Below, one piece after another: positions 1-5,523 of a stretch of 9,224 nt of DNA. The position numbers and the translations under genes were made by a program. Each line of letters opens with the position of its first letter. Position 1 is the stretch's first letter. The stretch is from Lachnospiraceae bacterium UBA3645 (GTDB taxonomy: Bacteria > Bacillota > Clostridia > Lachnospirales > Lachnospiraceae): the NCBI GenBank assembly GCA_002373555.1, contig DFKM01000238.1, forward strand, positions 1-9,224, written 5' to 3'. The notes below the pieces were generated by a model. That model made no database searches. It was not told where the DNA came from and saw nothing but the letters and a program-made list of their open reading frames with translations.

Positions 1-27
1 CTGTGTTTTGTCAGATTTCAATCTAGC

Positions 28-53
28 TGAATTGGAAATCTAAGTTCCAGTTC
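28..53 (+). repeat. IS30 left terminal inverted repeat (IRL)
   Basis: Reads TGAATTGGAAATCTAAGTTC and then CAGTTC inward. It pairs with the reverse complement of 1949-1974 at 22 of 26 positions, with mismatches at repeat positions 8, 12, 13 and 17. The inner half, TTCCAGTTC, is perfectly conserved between the two ends. Confidence 0.88.
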
Positions 54-332
54 GCAAAAGTAAATATCGGATGTCAGGATTCCTTGCAAGAGTAAATTCC
101 GGTGTATGAAGAAATGGAGGATTTTCCGGAAGTTACAATTCCAAACTGGAAGTTACTAAACCAAACATATTGAATAACCAGCAGGCTTTATGGTAGGCTT
201 GAGTCAGATCAATTCTTTGTCTGAAGAGGAGCGCACTCTAAGCAAAGGCCGAACTTAGGGATCTTTTTTCGCATGAGTAAGTTCCGCCCTTTGTATTGGG
301 ATATATGTATCAGCGGATGGCGCTATCGCGTA
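54..332. other. Noncoding left end of the IS30 element with subterminal motifs
   Basis: About 280 bp between the left inverted repeat and the transposase stop codon, with no credible gene. It contains scattered relatives of the terminal motif: TAAATTCCGG at 93-102, TAAGTTCCG at 278-286, GAACTTA at 251-257, and two direct copies of GGAAGTTAC at 128-136 and 148-156. GAACTTA (251-257) and TAAGTTC (278-284) form a perfect 7-bp inverted repeat with a 20-nt loop. I see no T-tract that would make it a clear intrinsic terminator for the transposase. These motifs may be extra transposase contact sites, which is inference. Confidence 0.55.
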
Positions 333-1622
333 TTACTTTTTCAGCAGCAGAGGTGTGAGGTTGATCTGATCCGAAGGAATCTCGGAGATCCCCAGAGATT
401 TCAGAGTTCCCTCACCATGTAAAAAGCTGAACAGCTGGTTGGCGGACCGGTTGCCCAGCTTTTTTCTCTTGTATGAGTTGATGTGGCTCATCATCAGCGA
501 GACATCAGCCTGGGTGAGATCATCAAAGGATGTTCCTTTCGGAAGAATCCTGCGGATGAATTCATGAGTGACTTCGATCCCGCCTTTCTGATCAGAACGC
601 TGAGGATCGCAGTAGAACACTCTGGTTCTGCGTTCTCCGTCTTTATTGAATTCAATAGCAAGCGGATCTGTGAACTCACTGCCACGGTCAGTCAGAACGA
701 CCGAAAAGAGAGCTGTAAACACATCATGTCCGAGACAATCATAAAGATCATTGAAAATATCTGTGACAGATCTGGCAGTGTTATGGTTGCGGATGAAGGC
801 CAGCATCAGGGAACAATCCCGGAAATAGATTGTCAGAAAAACCTTTCCTCCTTTACGGCCCTCTACAGAATCCATCTCGACAACAGCGATATCCGGATTG
901 GCAGCCAGATATTCCTGGAAGTCTTCGTAAGTGCGGCCAACGTGGCACTGCTTATCGACCTTTACCGGTTTCTTCTTTTTCCTAACGCGGTATCTGACCT
1001 TACGAGGCAGATCGATGTTTCCTACGGTAAGCAGGCCGGCATCGATATAGTTATAGATGGTTTTCTCGTCCAACATGATCTCATCGGCATTATTGATGCA
1101 GATATGATGGATAGAATGCCCTTGCTGTACCAGAGGAGAAATGACAGCATCGATGCGCTTCAACTCATCAGAGGTAATGGCAAAGCCCTGACGGCTTTCG
1201 CTGCGGACTGACTCATACTCTTTCTGGGCATACTTTGCATCGTAGAGATGACGCTGCAGCTTACAACCCTGGCGTTCCTTACAGCCGTTACAGACATAGG
1301 GAGGTTTCTGCTTACGAAGGCAGATGTTCTCTTCAAAATCAGGGCAGTGCGTGTGGCAGGGAGGATAACATTTCAGACAGTTCTGCTTCCACTGCTTTTT
1401 GCAAGGATGGCACAGATCACCGTAATGTTTGCAGGTGAGCCGATGGATGCAGGGATTAAAGGTATCTTTTTGAACCACCTTGAAATGACCGCGGATCTCC
1501 TTGGATATCGTAGACGGATCCTTCCCCAACAGTTCTCCGATTTCCTTAAAGGAGAGCTGATCCCGCAGTGAAACTTCAATGGTCACTCTTTCGTCAAAGG
1601 TAAGATGCGCATTCTTAGCCAT
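333..1622 (-). CDS. IS30-family transposase
   Basis: DDE transposase that would cut and join the ends of its own element. The 429-aa protein begins with an HTH_38-type helix-turn-helix (about residues 7-45, LTFDERVTIEVSL then SFKEIGELLGKDPSTISKEI). A cysteine-rich segment follows (residues 58-120, 12 Cys, several CxxC pairs), probably zinc-binding. The RNase H-like core carries the catalytic acids D251 (VVEMDSVEG), D312 (LTDRGSEF) and E350 (GGIEVTHEFIRR, 11 residues before the conserved PKGTSF). The spacing and the ILPKGTSF signature are typical of IS30. The Cys-rich insert makes it longer than classical IS30 transposase (about 380 aa). The start is supported by AAAGGA at 1633-1638, 10 nt upstream of the ATG. 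No frameshift or internal stop is present, so it is probably functional. Antisense open frames inside this gene are shadows. Confidence 0.96.
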   Translation of the reverse strand: MAKNAHLTFDERVTIEVSLRDQLSFKEIGELLGKDPSTISKEIRGHFKVVQKDTFNPCIHRLTCKHYGDLCHPCKKQWKQNCLKCYPPCHTHCPDFEENICLRKQKPPYVCNGCKERQGCKLQRHLYDAKYAQKEYESVRSESRQGFAITSDELKRIDAVISPLVQQGHSIHHICINNADEIMLDEKTIYNYIDAGLLTVGNIDLPRKVRYRVRKKKKPVKVDKQCHVGRTYEDFQEYLAANPDIAVVEMDSVEGRKGGKVFLTIYFRDCSLMLAFIRNHNTARSVTDIFNDLYDCLGHDVFTALFSVVLTDRGSEFTDPLAIEFNKDGERRTRVFYCDPQRSDQKGGIEVTHEFIRRILPKGTSFDDLTQADVSLMMSHINSYKRKKLGNRSANQLFSFLHGEGTLKSLGISEIPSDQINLTPLLLKK

Positions 1623-1678
1623 AGTAGTCTGTTCCTTTCATGGGACTGTGCGCCATCCGGCCTCTGTGCTGAGAGTTC

Positions 1679-1707
1679 ATTATACCAAGGGGCTCTGCCC
1701 CTTAAAC
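1679..1707 (-). promoter_or_regulatory. Predicted transposase promoter
   Basis: On the minus strand a perfect -10 box TATAAT lies at 1684-1679, about 57 nt before the transposase ATG. The -35 is weak (GTTTAA at a 17-bp spacing). The spacer is almost entirely a perfect inverted repeat, AAGGGGC/GCCCCTT with a 3-nt loop (1687-1703). Placement relative to the gene is good, but the strength is uncertain. Confidence 0.5.
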
Positions 1708-1730
1708 CCCGAGGTTTATCGCTTTGGGGT

Positions 1731-1780
1731 TTCCACAGGAGCATAAAAAAGAGCACCACCTCTGTGATGCTCCTGTGGAA
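1731..1780. repeat. 14-bp perfect inverted repeat enclosing the terminator
   Basis: TTCCACAGGAGCAT at 1731-1744 is exactly complementary to ATGCTCCTGTGGAA at 1767-1780, with a 22-nt loop. A further GGG/CCC pairing (1727-1729/1781-1783) is possible after a one-base bulge. On the minus strand the outer arms and the terminator hairpin share GAGCAT, so the two folds exclude each other. Confidence 0.85.
1745..1770 (-). terminator. Intrinsic terminator upstream of the transposase promoter
   Basis: Read on the minus strand, GAGCATCAC and GTGGTGCTC form a 9-bp stem (one G-U pair) with an AGAG loop. Six T residues follow immediately (plus-strand A-run 1745-1750). It points toward the transposase and lies upstream of the predicted promoter, so it would stop transcripts entering the element from the right flank. 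Its 5' arm overlaps the larger palindrome at 1731-1780. Confidence 0.65.
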
Positions 1781-1846
1781 CCCGGCATGCCGCTCAGGTC
1801 GCTCCTCAGCGTTGCCTTATCCTGCATGACGGGAAAGTAACTGTAG

Positions 1847-1874
1847 TTTAAAAGATGTCCCGGTTGGATACAAT
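1847..1874 (+). promoter_or_regulatory. Possible outward-reading promoter in the right IS end
   Basis: TTTAAA at 1847-1852 and TACAAT at 1869-1874 with a 16-bp spacer match the -35 (4/6) and -10 (5/6) consensus. They point out of the IS toward the gene at 2001. No better promoter is visible between the IS end and that gene, which leaves only 26 bp. This is tentative. Confidence 0.3.
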
Positions 1875-1948
1875 ACCCTGCAAAGAAGTTCGGAGAACTA
1901 ACTTCCAGTACCTTTTTTGCAGAACTAAGTTCCAGCCTGGTGAGGCCT

Positions 1949-1974
1949 GAACTGGAATTTAACTTTTCAATTCA
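1949..1974 (-). repeat. IS30 right terminal inverted repeat (IRR)
   Basis: Reverse complement reads TGAATTGAAAAGTTAAATTC and then CAGTTC. It matches the left end (28-53) at 22 of 26 positions. It ends 26 bp before the start codon at 2001. Confidence 0.88.
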
Positions 1975-2000
1975 GGTAAGAACGCGAAAGGAGAACAGAC

Positions 2001-2531
2001 ATGAATCTTTTTAAATCCGGGGGCTTTGCAATGGGACTGGTATTCGGACTGGTGCTGGTCGTGATCCTGTTCAAACTGATCAACAAGGATCATAAAATGC
2101 TGACCGAGTATGATGAAAGACAGAAAGCGATCCGCGGGAGAGCCTATATGTACAGCTTTTATGCGATCGTCTTCTATGAAGTATTCATGGTCCTGATGGA
2201 CATGGCGGAAGTAACCTTCCCGGTCGAGGATTACCTGATTCATTTTATCGGCATCCTGTTCGGCTGCACGGTGCTGGGCGCCTACAGCATCTGGACCGGC
2301 GTCTACTGGGGCCTGAACAGTGACCGCAAAAAGTACGCCGTGATCTTCCTGATCCTGGGCATCTTTAACCTGGTTCCCGTACTCGGTGCTTATAAGAGCG
2401 GAGAAATGATCGTCGACGGCAGATTTTCGACGCCTTTCATGAATCTGATCGTTGTGATCATGATGCTCGTACTGAGCGGGGAGATGATCCTGAAGCTGAT
2501 CCTGGATGCACGTGCCGGAGAGGAGGACTGA
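2001..2531 (+). CDS. Five-helix membrane protein paired with XRE regulator
   Basis: A 176-aa integral membrane protein of unknown function. Hydrophobic segments are at about residues 8-26, 49-68, 79-103, 112-131 and 147-168. A charged cytoplasmic motif, EYDERQKAIRGRAY (36-49), sits before helix 2. A DERQ...IRG motif of this kind is familiar in small Firmicutes membrane proteins encoded beside a tiny XRE regulator; that is recollection, not a search result. AAAGGAG at 1987-1993 lies 7 nt before the ATG. The gene is followed after 3 bp by the regulator, whose ribosome site (AGGAGG, 2521-2526) lies inside this gene's last codons, so the two are translationally linked. The IS30 right end lies directly upstream, so native promoter and operator have probably been separated from the operon. 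I cannot assign a substrate. Confidence 0.85.
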   Translation: MNLFKSGGFAMGLVFGLVLVVILFKLINKDHKMLTEYDERQKAIRGRAYMYSFYAIVFYEVFMVLMDMAEVTFPVEDYLIHFIGILFGCTVLGAYSIWTGVYWGLNSDRKKYAVIFLILGIFNLVPVLGAYKSGEMIVDGRFSTPFMNLIVVIMMLVLSGEMILKLILDARAGEED

Positions 2532-2534
2532 TCG

Positions 2535-2732
2535 GTGAAGAATCTGAAGCTGAAATCTGCCCGCGCGGCAAAGGATCTGTCACAGGACGATCTCGCCAGG
2601 ATCTGCGGGGTATCGCGGCAGACGATCAGCGCGATCGAAAAGGGAGATTACAACCCGACAATCAATCTGTGCATCAAGATCTGCAGAGCGCTGGATAAAA
2701 CGCTGGATGAACTGTTCTGGACAGAGGAATGA
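2535..2732 (+). CDS. Small XRE-family HTH transcriptional regulator
   Basis: A 65-aa Cro/cI-type DNA-binding protein consisting of one helix-turn-helix domain and nothing else. The HTH lies at about residues 16-37 (SQDDLARICGVSRQTISAIEKG), followed by the usual YNPTINLCIKICRAL and a C-terminal LDELFW. It resembles the short YozG-like repressors that sit next to membrane proteins in Firmicutes. The start codon is GTG, chosen because AGGAGG (2521-2526) lies 8 nt upstream and the domain begins immediately. It is the second gene of the operon begun at 2001, separated by 3 bp. It probably regulates its own operon, but the upstream operator has been displaced by the IS30 insertion. Confidence 0.93.
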   Translation: MKNLKLKSARAAKDLSQDDLARICGVSRQTISAIEKGDYNPTINLCIKICRALDKTLDELFWTEE

Positions 2733-2742
2733 AGTTGAAAAA

Positions 2743-2787
2743 GAAGAGGACGGATCTTCTCGAAAGACCGTCCTCTTCATATTTTTT
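2743..2787 (+). terminator. Bidirectional intrinsic terminator
   Basis: GAAGAGGACGG (2743-2753) pairs perfectly with CCGTCCTCTTC (2768-2778). The stem extends by TCTT/AAGA after a one-base bulge, with a 5-nt loop. TATTTTTT follows on the plus strand. On the minus strand the stem is followed by TTTTTC (plus-strand A-run 2738-2742). It therefore ends both the membrane protein/XRE operon and the convergent DUF4317 gene, whose stop is at 2815. Confidence 0.9.
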
Positions 2788-2814
2788 CCGGAAAGATGAT
2801 TCCGCATGCCGGCA

Positions 2815-3423
2815 TTACAGCTGCAGGAACTGCCGGAAGAAAGACCGCGTGCCGGAATAAATATTGACGTGCGCCGGATCCGCGCTCCGGTTCGTAAAGG
2901 CCGGATACAGCAGTCCGCAGTCCGGCTTGCCGGGTTCATATTCCCCGAGCAGCGGACAGACGGAAACGATCAGATAGGAATAGACCTCTTCCGATTCCAT
3001 GGTCTGCAGATGATCCGATGTCTTGACCGGCACGTCATAAACACCGTGGATCACATAGATCGCATATTCTTTTCCTCTGGGATACTGTTCCGCGACGGCT
3101 TCATAAAAGCTCAGCAGCAGAGCATCATTCTTCAGATCGCACTGACACAGAGCTGTAAAGAACTGCCAGAAGCTTCCGGGCGTGATCCCGGGAATGCGGA
3201 ACTGCGCCAGCTCCGTGTTCGTTTCCGAGAAAACGACTTCCTTTGCAGCGGCCAGCATCCTTTTCTTTTCCTCCGCGGACAGCCCGCGGAAGCTGGTGTT
3301 GAAGGTGTTGTCGATATACCCCTCTTCGTCGATATAGGCGCCGGCGATCCTTGTAAAATGTGTCCGCGCGGGCGTCATGCGTCTTGTCAGTTCCATCATA
3401 TCTTCACGGTTGATCTTTCCCAT
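2815..3423 (-). CDS. DUF4317-family protein, short or C-terminally truncated
   Basis: A 202-aa cytoplasmic protein of unknown function. It resembles the N-terminal half of the DUF4317 family of Clostridia: INREDMMELTRRMTP at the start, a TRIAGAYID segment, LKNDALLLSFYEAVAEQY, YVIHGVYDVPVKTSD, ESEEVYSYLIVSVCPL and LLYPAFTNRSADPAHVNIYS. As I recall the family, members run to roughly 370-470 aa, continuing well beyond the PAFTNRS(T)D motif. Here the reading frame stops 21 residues after it, and only about 35 bp remain before the terminator. The C-terminal half is therefore absent, not frameshifted in place. The ATG is supported by AGAAGGA at 3431-3437, 7 nt upstream, and by a good promoter. No signal peptide or membrane segment is seen. 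It may be a decayed gene or a naturally short form. Confidence 0.8.
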   Translation of the reverse strand: MGKINREDMMELTRRMTPARTHFTRIAGAYIDEEGYIDNTFNTSFRGLSAEEKKRMLAAAKEVVFSETNTELAQFRIPGITPGSFWQFFTALCQCDLKNDALLLSFYEAVAEQYPRGKEYAIYVIHGVYDVPVKTSDHLQTMESEEVYSYLIVSVCPLLGEYEPGKPDCGLLYPAFTNRSADPAHVNIYSGTRSFFRQFLQL

Positions 3424-3477
3424 GCTGTATTCCTTCTATAAAAATGTTGATTGGGCGGAACAGTATTCCGGCTGCTC

Positions 3478-3507
3478 ATTATACCGTTTTTTCGCGGAAA
3501 CTGCAAA
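3478..3507 (-). promoter_or_regulatory. Promoter of the DUF4317 gene
   Basis: On the minus strand a perfect -10 TATAAT lies at 3483-3478, with a -35-like TTTGCA at 3507-3502 and an 18-bp spacer, about 55 nt before the ATG. A 5-bp inverted repeat CGCGG/CCGCG (3493-3497/3508-3512) brackets the -35 and could be an operator, though it is short. Confidence 0.65.
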
Positions 3508-3544
3508 CCGCGGCATGCGGAATGCGCCGGATCGCAGAAGCGTA

Positions 3545-3574
3545 TTGCGGCAGACGAGCATAAAGCGATATAAT
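3545..3574 (+). promoter_or_regulatory. Promoter of the PfkB-family kinase gene
   Basis: A perfect -10 TATAAT lies at 3569-3574 with TTGCGG at 3545-3550 (first three bases consensus) and an 18-bp spacer. Transcription would start about 30 nt before the ATG, just upstream of the ribosome site GGAGGT at 3594-3599. It is divergent from the DUF4317 promoter. Confidence 0.6.
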
Positions 3575-3608
3575 ACGGGCAGACGGGAAGAACGGAGGTA
3601 GGAACTGC

Positions 3609-4577
3609 ATGCAGGAAACTGCGGAGAAAAAATTTGATATCATCTGTATCGGTACGGCCCTTGTCGACTCGATCATCAAGGGTTTTGATCCGGAACCGAT
3701 TTCCGCATCCGGCTTCCGCGCGGAGGCCGGTTCGCTGAACGCCGGCGGCGAAGCCGTGAATGAATCAGTTGCTGCGGCGAAGCTCGGCTGCCGGACGGGC
3801 ATCCTCTGCTCGCTGGGGACGGATGCCGCGGGCGATCTGATCGAGACGGAACTCGTGAAAAGCGGCGTGGATACCTCGTTCGTGATCCGCGATCCGGCGC
3901 ACCAGACGCCGGTTACGACGATGTTCGTGGAAGCGGACGGCAGCAGGAGATCCGTGACCAATGCAGCCCATAAATATAATTTTCATCCGGAGCGTTTCCG
4001 CGAATGTCTCGCGGATACCAGAGCAGTCATCCTGGGCTCGCTGTTCCGCGCACCGTTCAATGATCCGGAAGTGATCCGGGAGATCGTCCGGGAAGCGCAT
4101 GAACAGAATGTGCTCATTTTCGCGGATACAAAGCTGCCGAATTTCAGGAAGCTCACCCTGGCTGAGATCGCAGATTCGCTGCCGATGATCGACTATATCA
4201 CGCCGAATGAAGATGAAGCGCGGTACTATTCCGGCAGGGAAGATCCGGAGGAGATGGCGGATGTGTTTCTGGCATACGGCGTGCGGAATGTGCTGATCAA
4301 GCTTGGCAGCAAAGGATGTCTTTTGAAGAATGCCGCAGGAACGGAATATCTGCCGGCCTATGCAATAGACGCAGTAGATGCGACCGGCGCGGGAGACAAT
4401 TTCCTGGCGGGATTTGTATCGGAAAAACTAAACGGTGCGGATGATTCCGCTGCCCTGCGCTTCGCAAATGCCTGCGGTGCGATCTGCACGACGGCAGTCG
4501 GTGCCGGAACAGGACTCCGGGACCGGGCGCAGGTACGCGCGTTTATCACCGGAGAAGAAGAGAAAAACTGCGACTGA
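3609..4577 (+). CDS. PfkB/ribokinase-family sugar or nucleoside kinase
   Basis: ATP-dependent kinase of the ribokinase fold, 322 aa, the usual family length. Visible motifs are DIICIGTALVD (10-20) for the first strand, the first PfkB signature GGEAVNESVAAAKLG (46-60), LGTDAAGD (69-76), TPNEDEA (198-204), IKLGSKG (230-236) and the catalytic DATGAGD (257-263), where Asp263 would be the general base. It phosphorylates a hydroxymethyl group on a sugar or nucleoside. The exact substrate cannot be read from these motifs. GGAGGT lies 9 nt before the ATG, and two tandem TGA stops end the gene. It converges on a uridine phosphorylase, which suggests a role in nucleoside or ribose salvage, but the genes are on opposite strands and need not be co-regulated. 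Fructokinase, ribokinase and adenosine-kinase-like activities all remain possible. Confidence 0.92.
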   Translation: MQETAEKKFDIICIGTALVDSIIKGFDPEPISASGFRAEAGSLNAGGEAVNESVAAAKLGCRTGILCSLGTDAAGDLIETELVKSGVDTSFVIRDPAHQTPVTTMFVEADGSRRSVTNAAHKYNFHPERFRECLADTRAVILGSLFRAPFNDPEVIREIVREAHEQNVLIFADTKLPNFRKLTLAEIADSLPMIDYITPNEDEARYYSGREDPEEMADVFLAYGVRNVLIKLGSKGCLLKNAAGTEYLPAYAIDAVDATGAGDNFLAGFVSEKLNGADDSAALRFANACGAICTTAVGAGTGLRDRAQVRAFITGEEEKNCD

Positions 4578-4594
4578 TGAAGCGCATAAAATCA

Positions 4595-4620
4595 GGGGGC
4601 TGCCGGCGGCAGTCCCCTTT
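4595..4620. terminator. Shared terminator between convergent genes
   Basis: GGGGGCTGCC (4595-4604) pairs with GGCAGTCCCC (4608-4617) through 10 bp including one G-T pair, with a 3-nt loop. TTT follows on the plus strand, and the minus-strand exit reads TGATTTTATG. Flanking GCGCA/TGCGC (4582-4586/4620-4624) may extend the stem. The T-tracts are short, but the position between two convergent stop codons (4577 and 4639) supports a bidirectional terminator. Confidence 0.75.
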
Positions 4621-4638
4621 GCGCATCGTATCCTTTGC

Positions 4639-5412
4639 TTACTGCTGATTTCTGATCAGGATCCGGATCGCTTCAATGGCTGTCCGGATCGCGCTGTCGG
4701 TATCATGAACCTGGGAATTCTCCAGACCGGCTTTGGCTCTTTCCTGATTGGCGACGGTAAGGAGCACGGTGCCGGTTCTTACGCGCAGCACGCTGCCGAC
4801 CACGAAGATCGCCGCGGATTCCATCTCGGAGGCCAGCGCGCCGCACCGGATCCAGGCATCCCATTTGTTCAGCAGCTCGTAGCCGACCGGTTTGTTCTCC
4901 GGTTCATGCTGTCCGTAGAAAGAATCCTTGCACTGGACGACGCCCGTGTGACTGGTGAAGCCAAGCTTGCCGGCGGCTTCCCGGAGGGCATTCGTCACAT
5001 CGATGTCTGCGACAGCGGGGAACTCGATGGGCGCATATTCCCGGCTGGTGCCTTCCATACGGATCGCACCAGTCGCGATCACCAGATCACCGCCCTTCAC
5101 GTCCAGCTGCATGCCGCCGCAGGTCCCGACGCGGAGGAAGGTCTTCGCGCCGCAGCGGCTGAGCTCCTCCAGAGCGATCGAGGCGGACGGACCGCCGATG
5201 CCGGTCGAGGTCACGCTGACCTTCACGCCGTCCAGATAACCGGTATAGGTGACGTATTCCCGGCTGTCGGCGATCAGTTTCGCGTCGTCAAAATAGGCGG
5301 CGATCTTTTTGCACCGCTTCGGATCGCCGGGCAGGATCACATATTCGCCCACATCGCCGGGACCGACCTGAACATGATACTGTTTTCCGGAACCTTCCGT
5401 GTAATCGATCAT
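4639..5412 (-). CDS. udp: Uridine phosphorylase
   Basis: Catalyses uridine + phosphate to uracil + ribose-1-phosphate (EC 2.4.2.3) in cytoplasmic pyrimidine salvage. The 257-aa product matches the family length (about 253 aa). It carries the phosphate-binding LPGDPKR (27-33) and RVGTCGG (94-100), the core [16 protein letters not shown] (69-84), CKDSFYGQ (161-168) and the nucleoside-binding EMESA (196-200). The Gln of the uracil pocket (Q168) is present, but the Arg that follows two residues later in the E. coli enzyme is not. The [10 protein letters not shown] stretch instead fits the Gram-positive branch. An open frame extends 18 codons further upstream (to 5466). I chose the inner ATG because GGAGG lies 8 nt before it and homology begins there. 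The gene is divergent from the nitrilase gene. A related nucleoside phosphorylase specificity cannot be excluded. Confidence 0.93.
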   Translation of the reverse strand: MIDYTEGSGKQYHVQVGPGDVGEYVILPGDPKRCKKIAAYFDDAKLIADSREYVTYTGYLDGVKVSVTSTGIGGPSASIALEELSRCGAKTFLRVGTCGGMQLDVKGGDLVIATGAIRMEGTSREYAPIEFPAVADIDVTNALREAAGKLGFTSHTGVVQCKDSFYGQHEPENKPVGYELLNKWDAWIRCGALASEMESAAIFVVGSVLRVRTGTVLLTVANQERAKAGLENSQVHDTDSAIRTAIEAIRILIRNQQ

Positions 5413-5445
5413 TTTTATTTCCTCCGAATCATTCCTGTGGTATAT

Positions 5446-5476
5446 TTCAATTTCTGTGATTTTCATATATTATAAT
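5446..5476 (+). promoter_or_regulatory. Predicted promoter of the nitrilase/transporter operon
   Basis: Plus-strand -10 TATAAT at 5471-5476 inside the palindrome ATTATAAT (5469-5476). The -35 is poor: only T-rich sequence such as TTCAAT around 5446-5451. Transcription would start near 5483, about 28 nt before the ribosome site AGAAGGAG (5511-5518). Confidence 0.45.
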
Positions 5477-5497
5477 TTAATGATGATTTTTATGCAA
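5469..5497 (-). promoter_or_regulatory. Predicted udp promoter
   Basis: Minus-strand -10 TATAAT at 5474-5469 with a weak TTGCAT -35 at 5497-5492 and a 17-bp spacer, about 57 nt before the udp ATG. The -10 lies within the palindrome ATTATAAT (5469-5476), which also provides the divergent -10. Confidence 0.5.
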
Positions 5498-5523
5498 TGT
5501 GCGGCCGGGCAGAAGGAGTCTTT

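Larger units (their letters stand above)
1623..1948. other. Noncoding right end of the IS30 element
   Basis: About 325 bp upstream of the transposase with no credible gene. In order it holds the transposase ribosome site and promoter, a run of hairpins (1687-1703, 1704-1732, 1731-1780), and subterminal motif repeats. The motif AGAACTAA(C/G)TTCCAG occurs at 1894-1908 and 1921-1935, 27 bp apart. The individual sites are listed separately. Confidence 0.6.
28..1974 (-). mobile_element. IS30-family insertion sequence, complete
   Basis: A single-gene insertion sequence about 1.95 kb long. It is bounded by 26-bp imperfect inverted repeats (28-53 and 1949-1974, 22 of 26 matching, both beginning TGAATTG when read inward). 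The base just outside also matches (C27/G1975), so the repeats may be 27 bp. The only gene is an IS30-type transposase on the minus strand. Both noncoding ends carry extra copies of a TAAGTTCCAG-like motif. I find no convincing direct target duplication: the left flank ends in ctagc and the right flank begins ggtaag. The element was inserted between unknown sequence on the left (only 27 bp visible) and the operon starting at 2001. IS30 elements transpose through a DDE transposase, commonly via a circular or joined-ends intermediate; that is family knowledge, not seen here. Confidence 0.9.

Noticed and set aside
483..1211. 242-aa open frame antisense to the transposase
   Set aside because: It is a shadow of the IS30 transposase, with no ribosome site or recognisable domain.
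5413..5466. N-terminal extension of uridine phosphorylase starting at 5466
   Set aside because: The extension is polar and not conserved in the family; a strong GGAGG sits 8 nt before the inner ATG at 5412.
4435..5475. 346-aa plus-strand open frame
   Set aside because: It overlaps the end of the kinase and runs antisense to uridine phosphorylase, whose motifs are clear; the translation is low-complexity shadow sequence.
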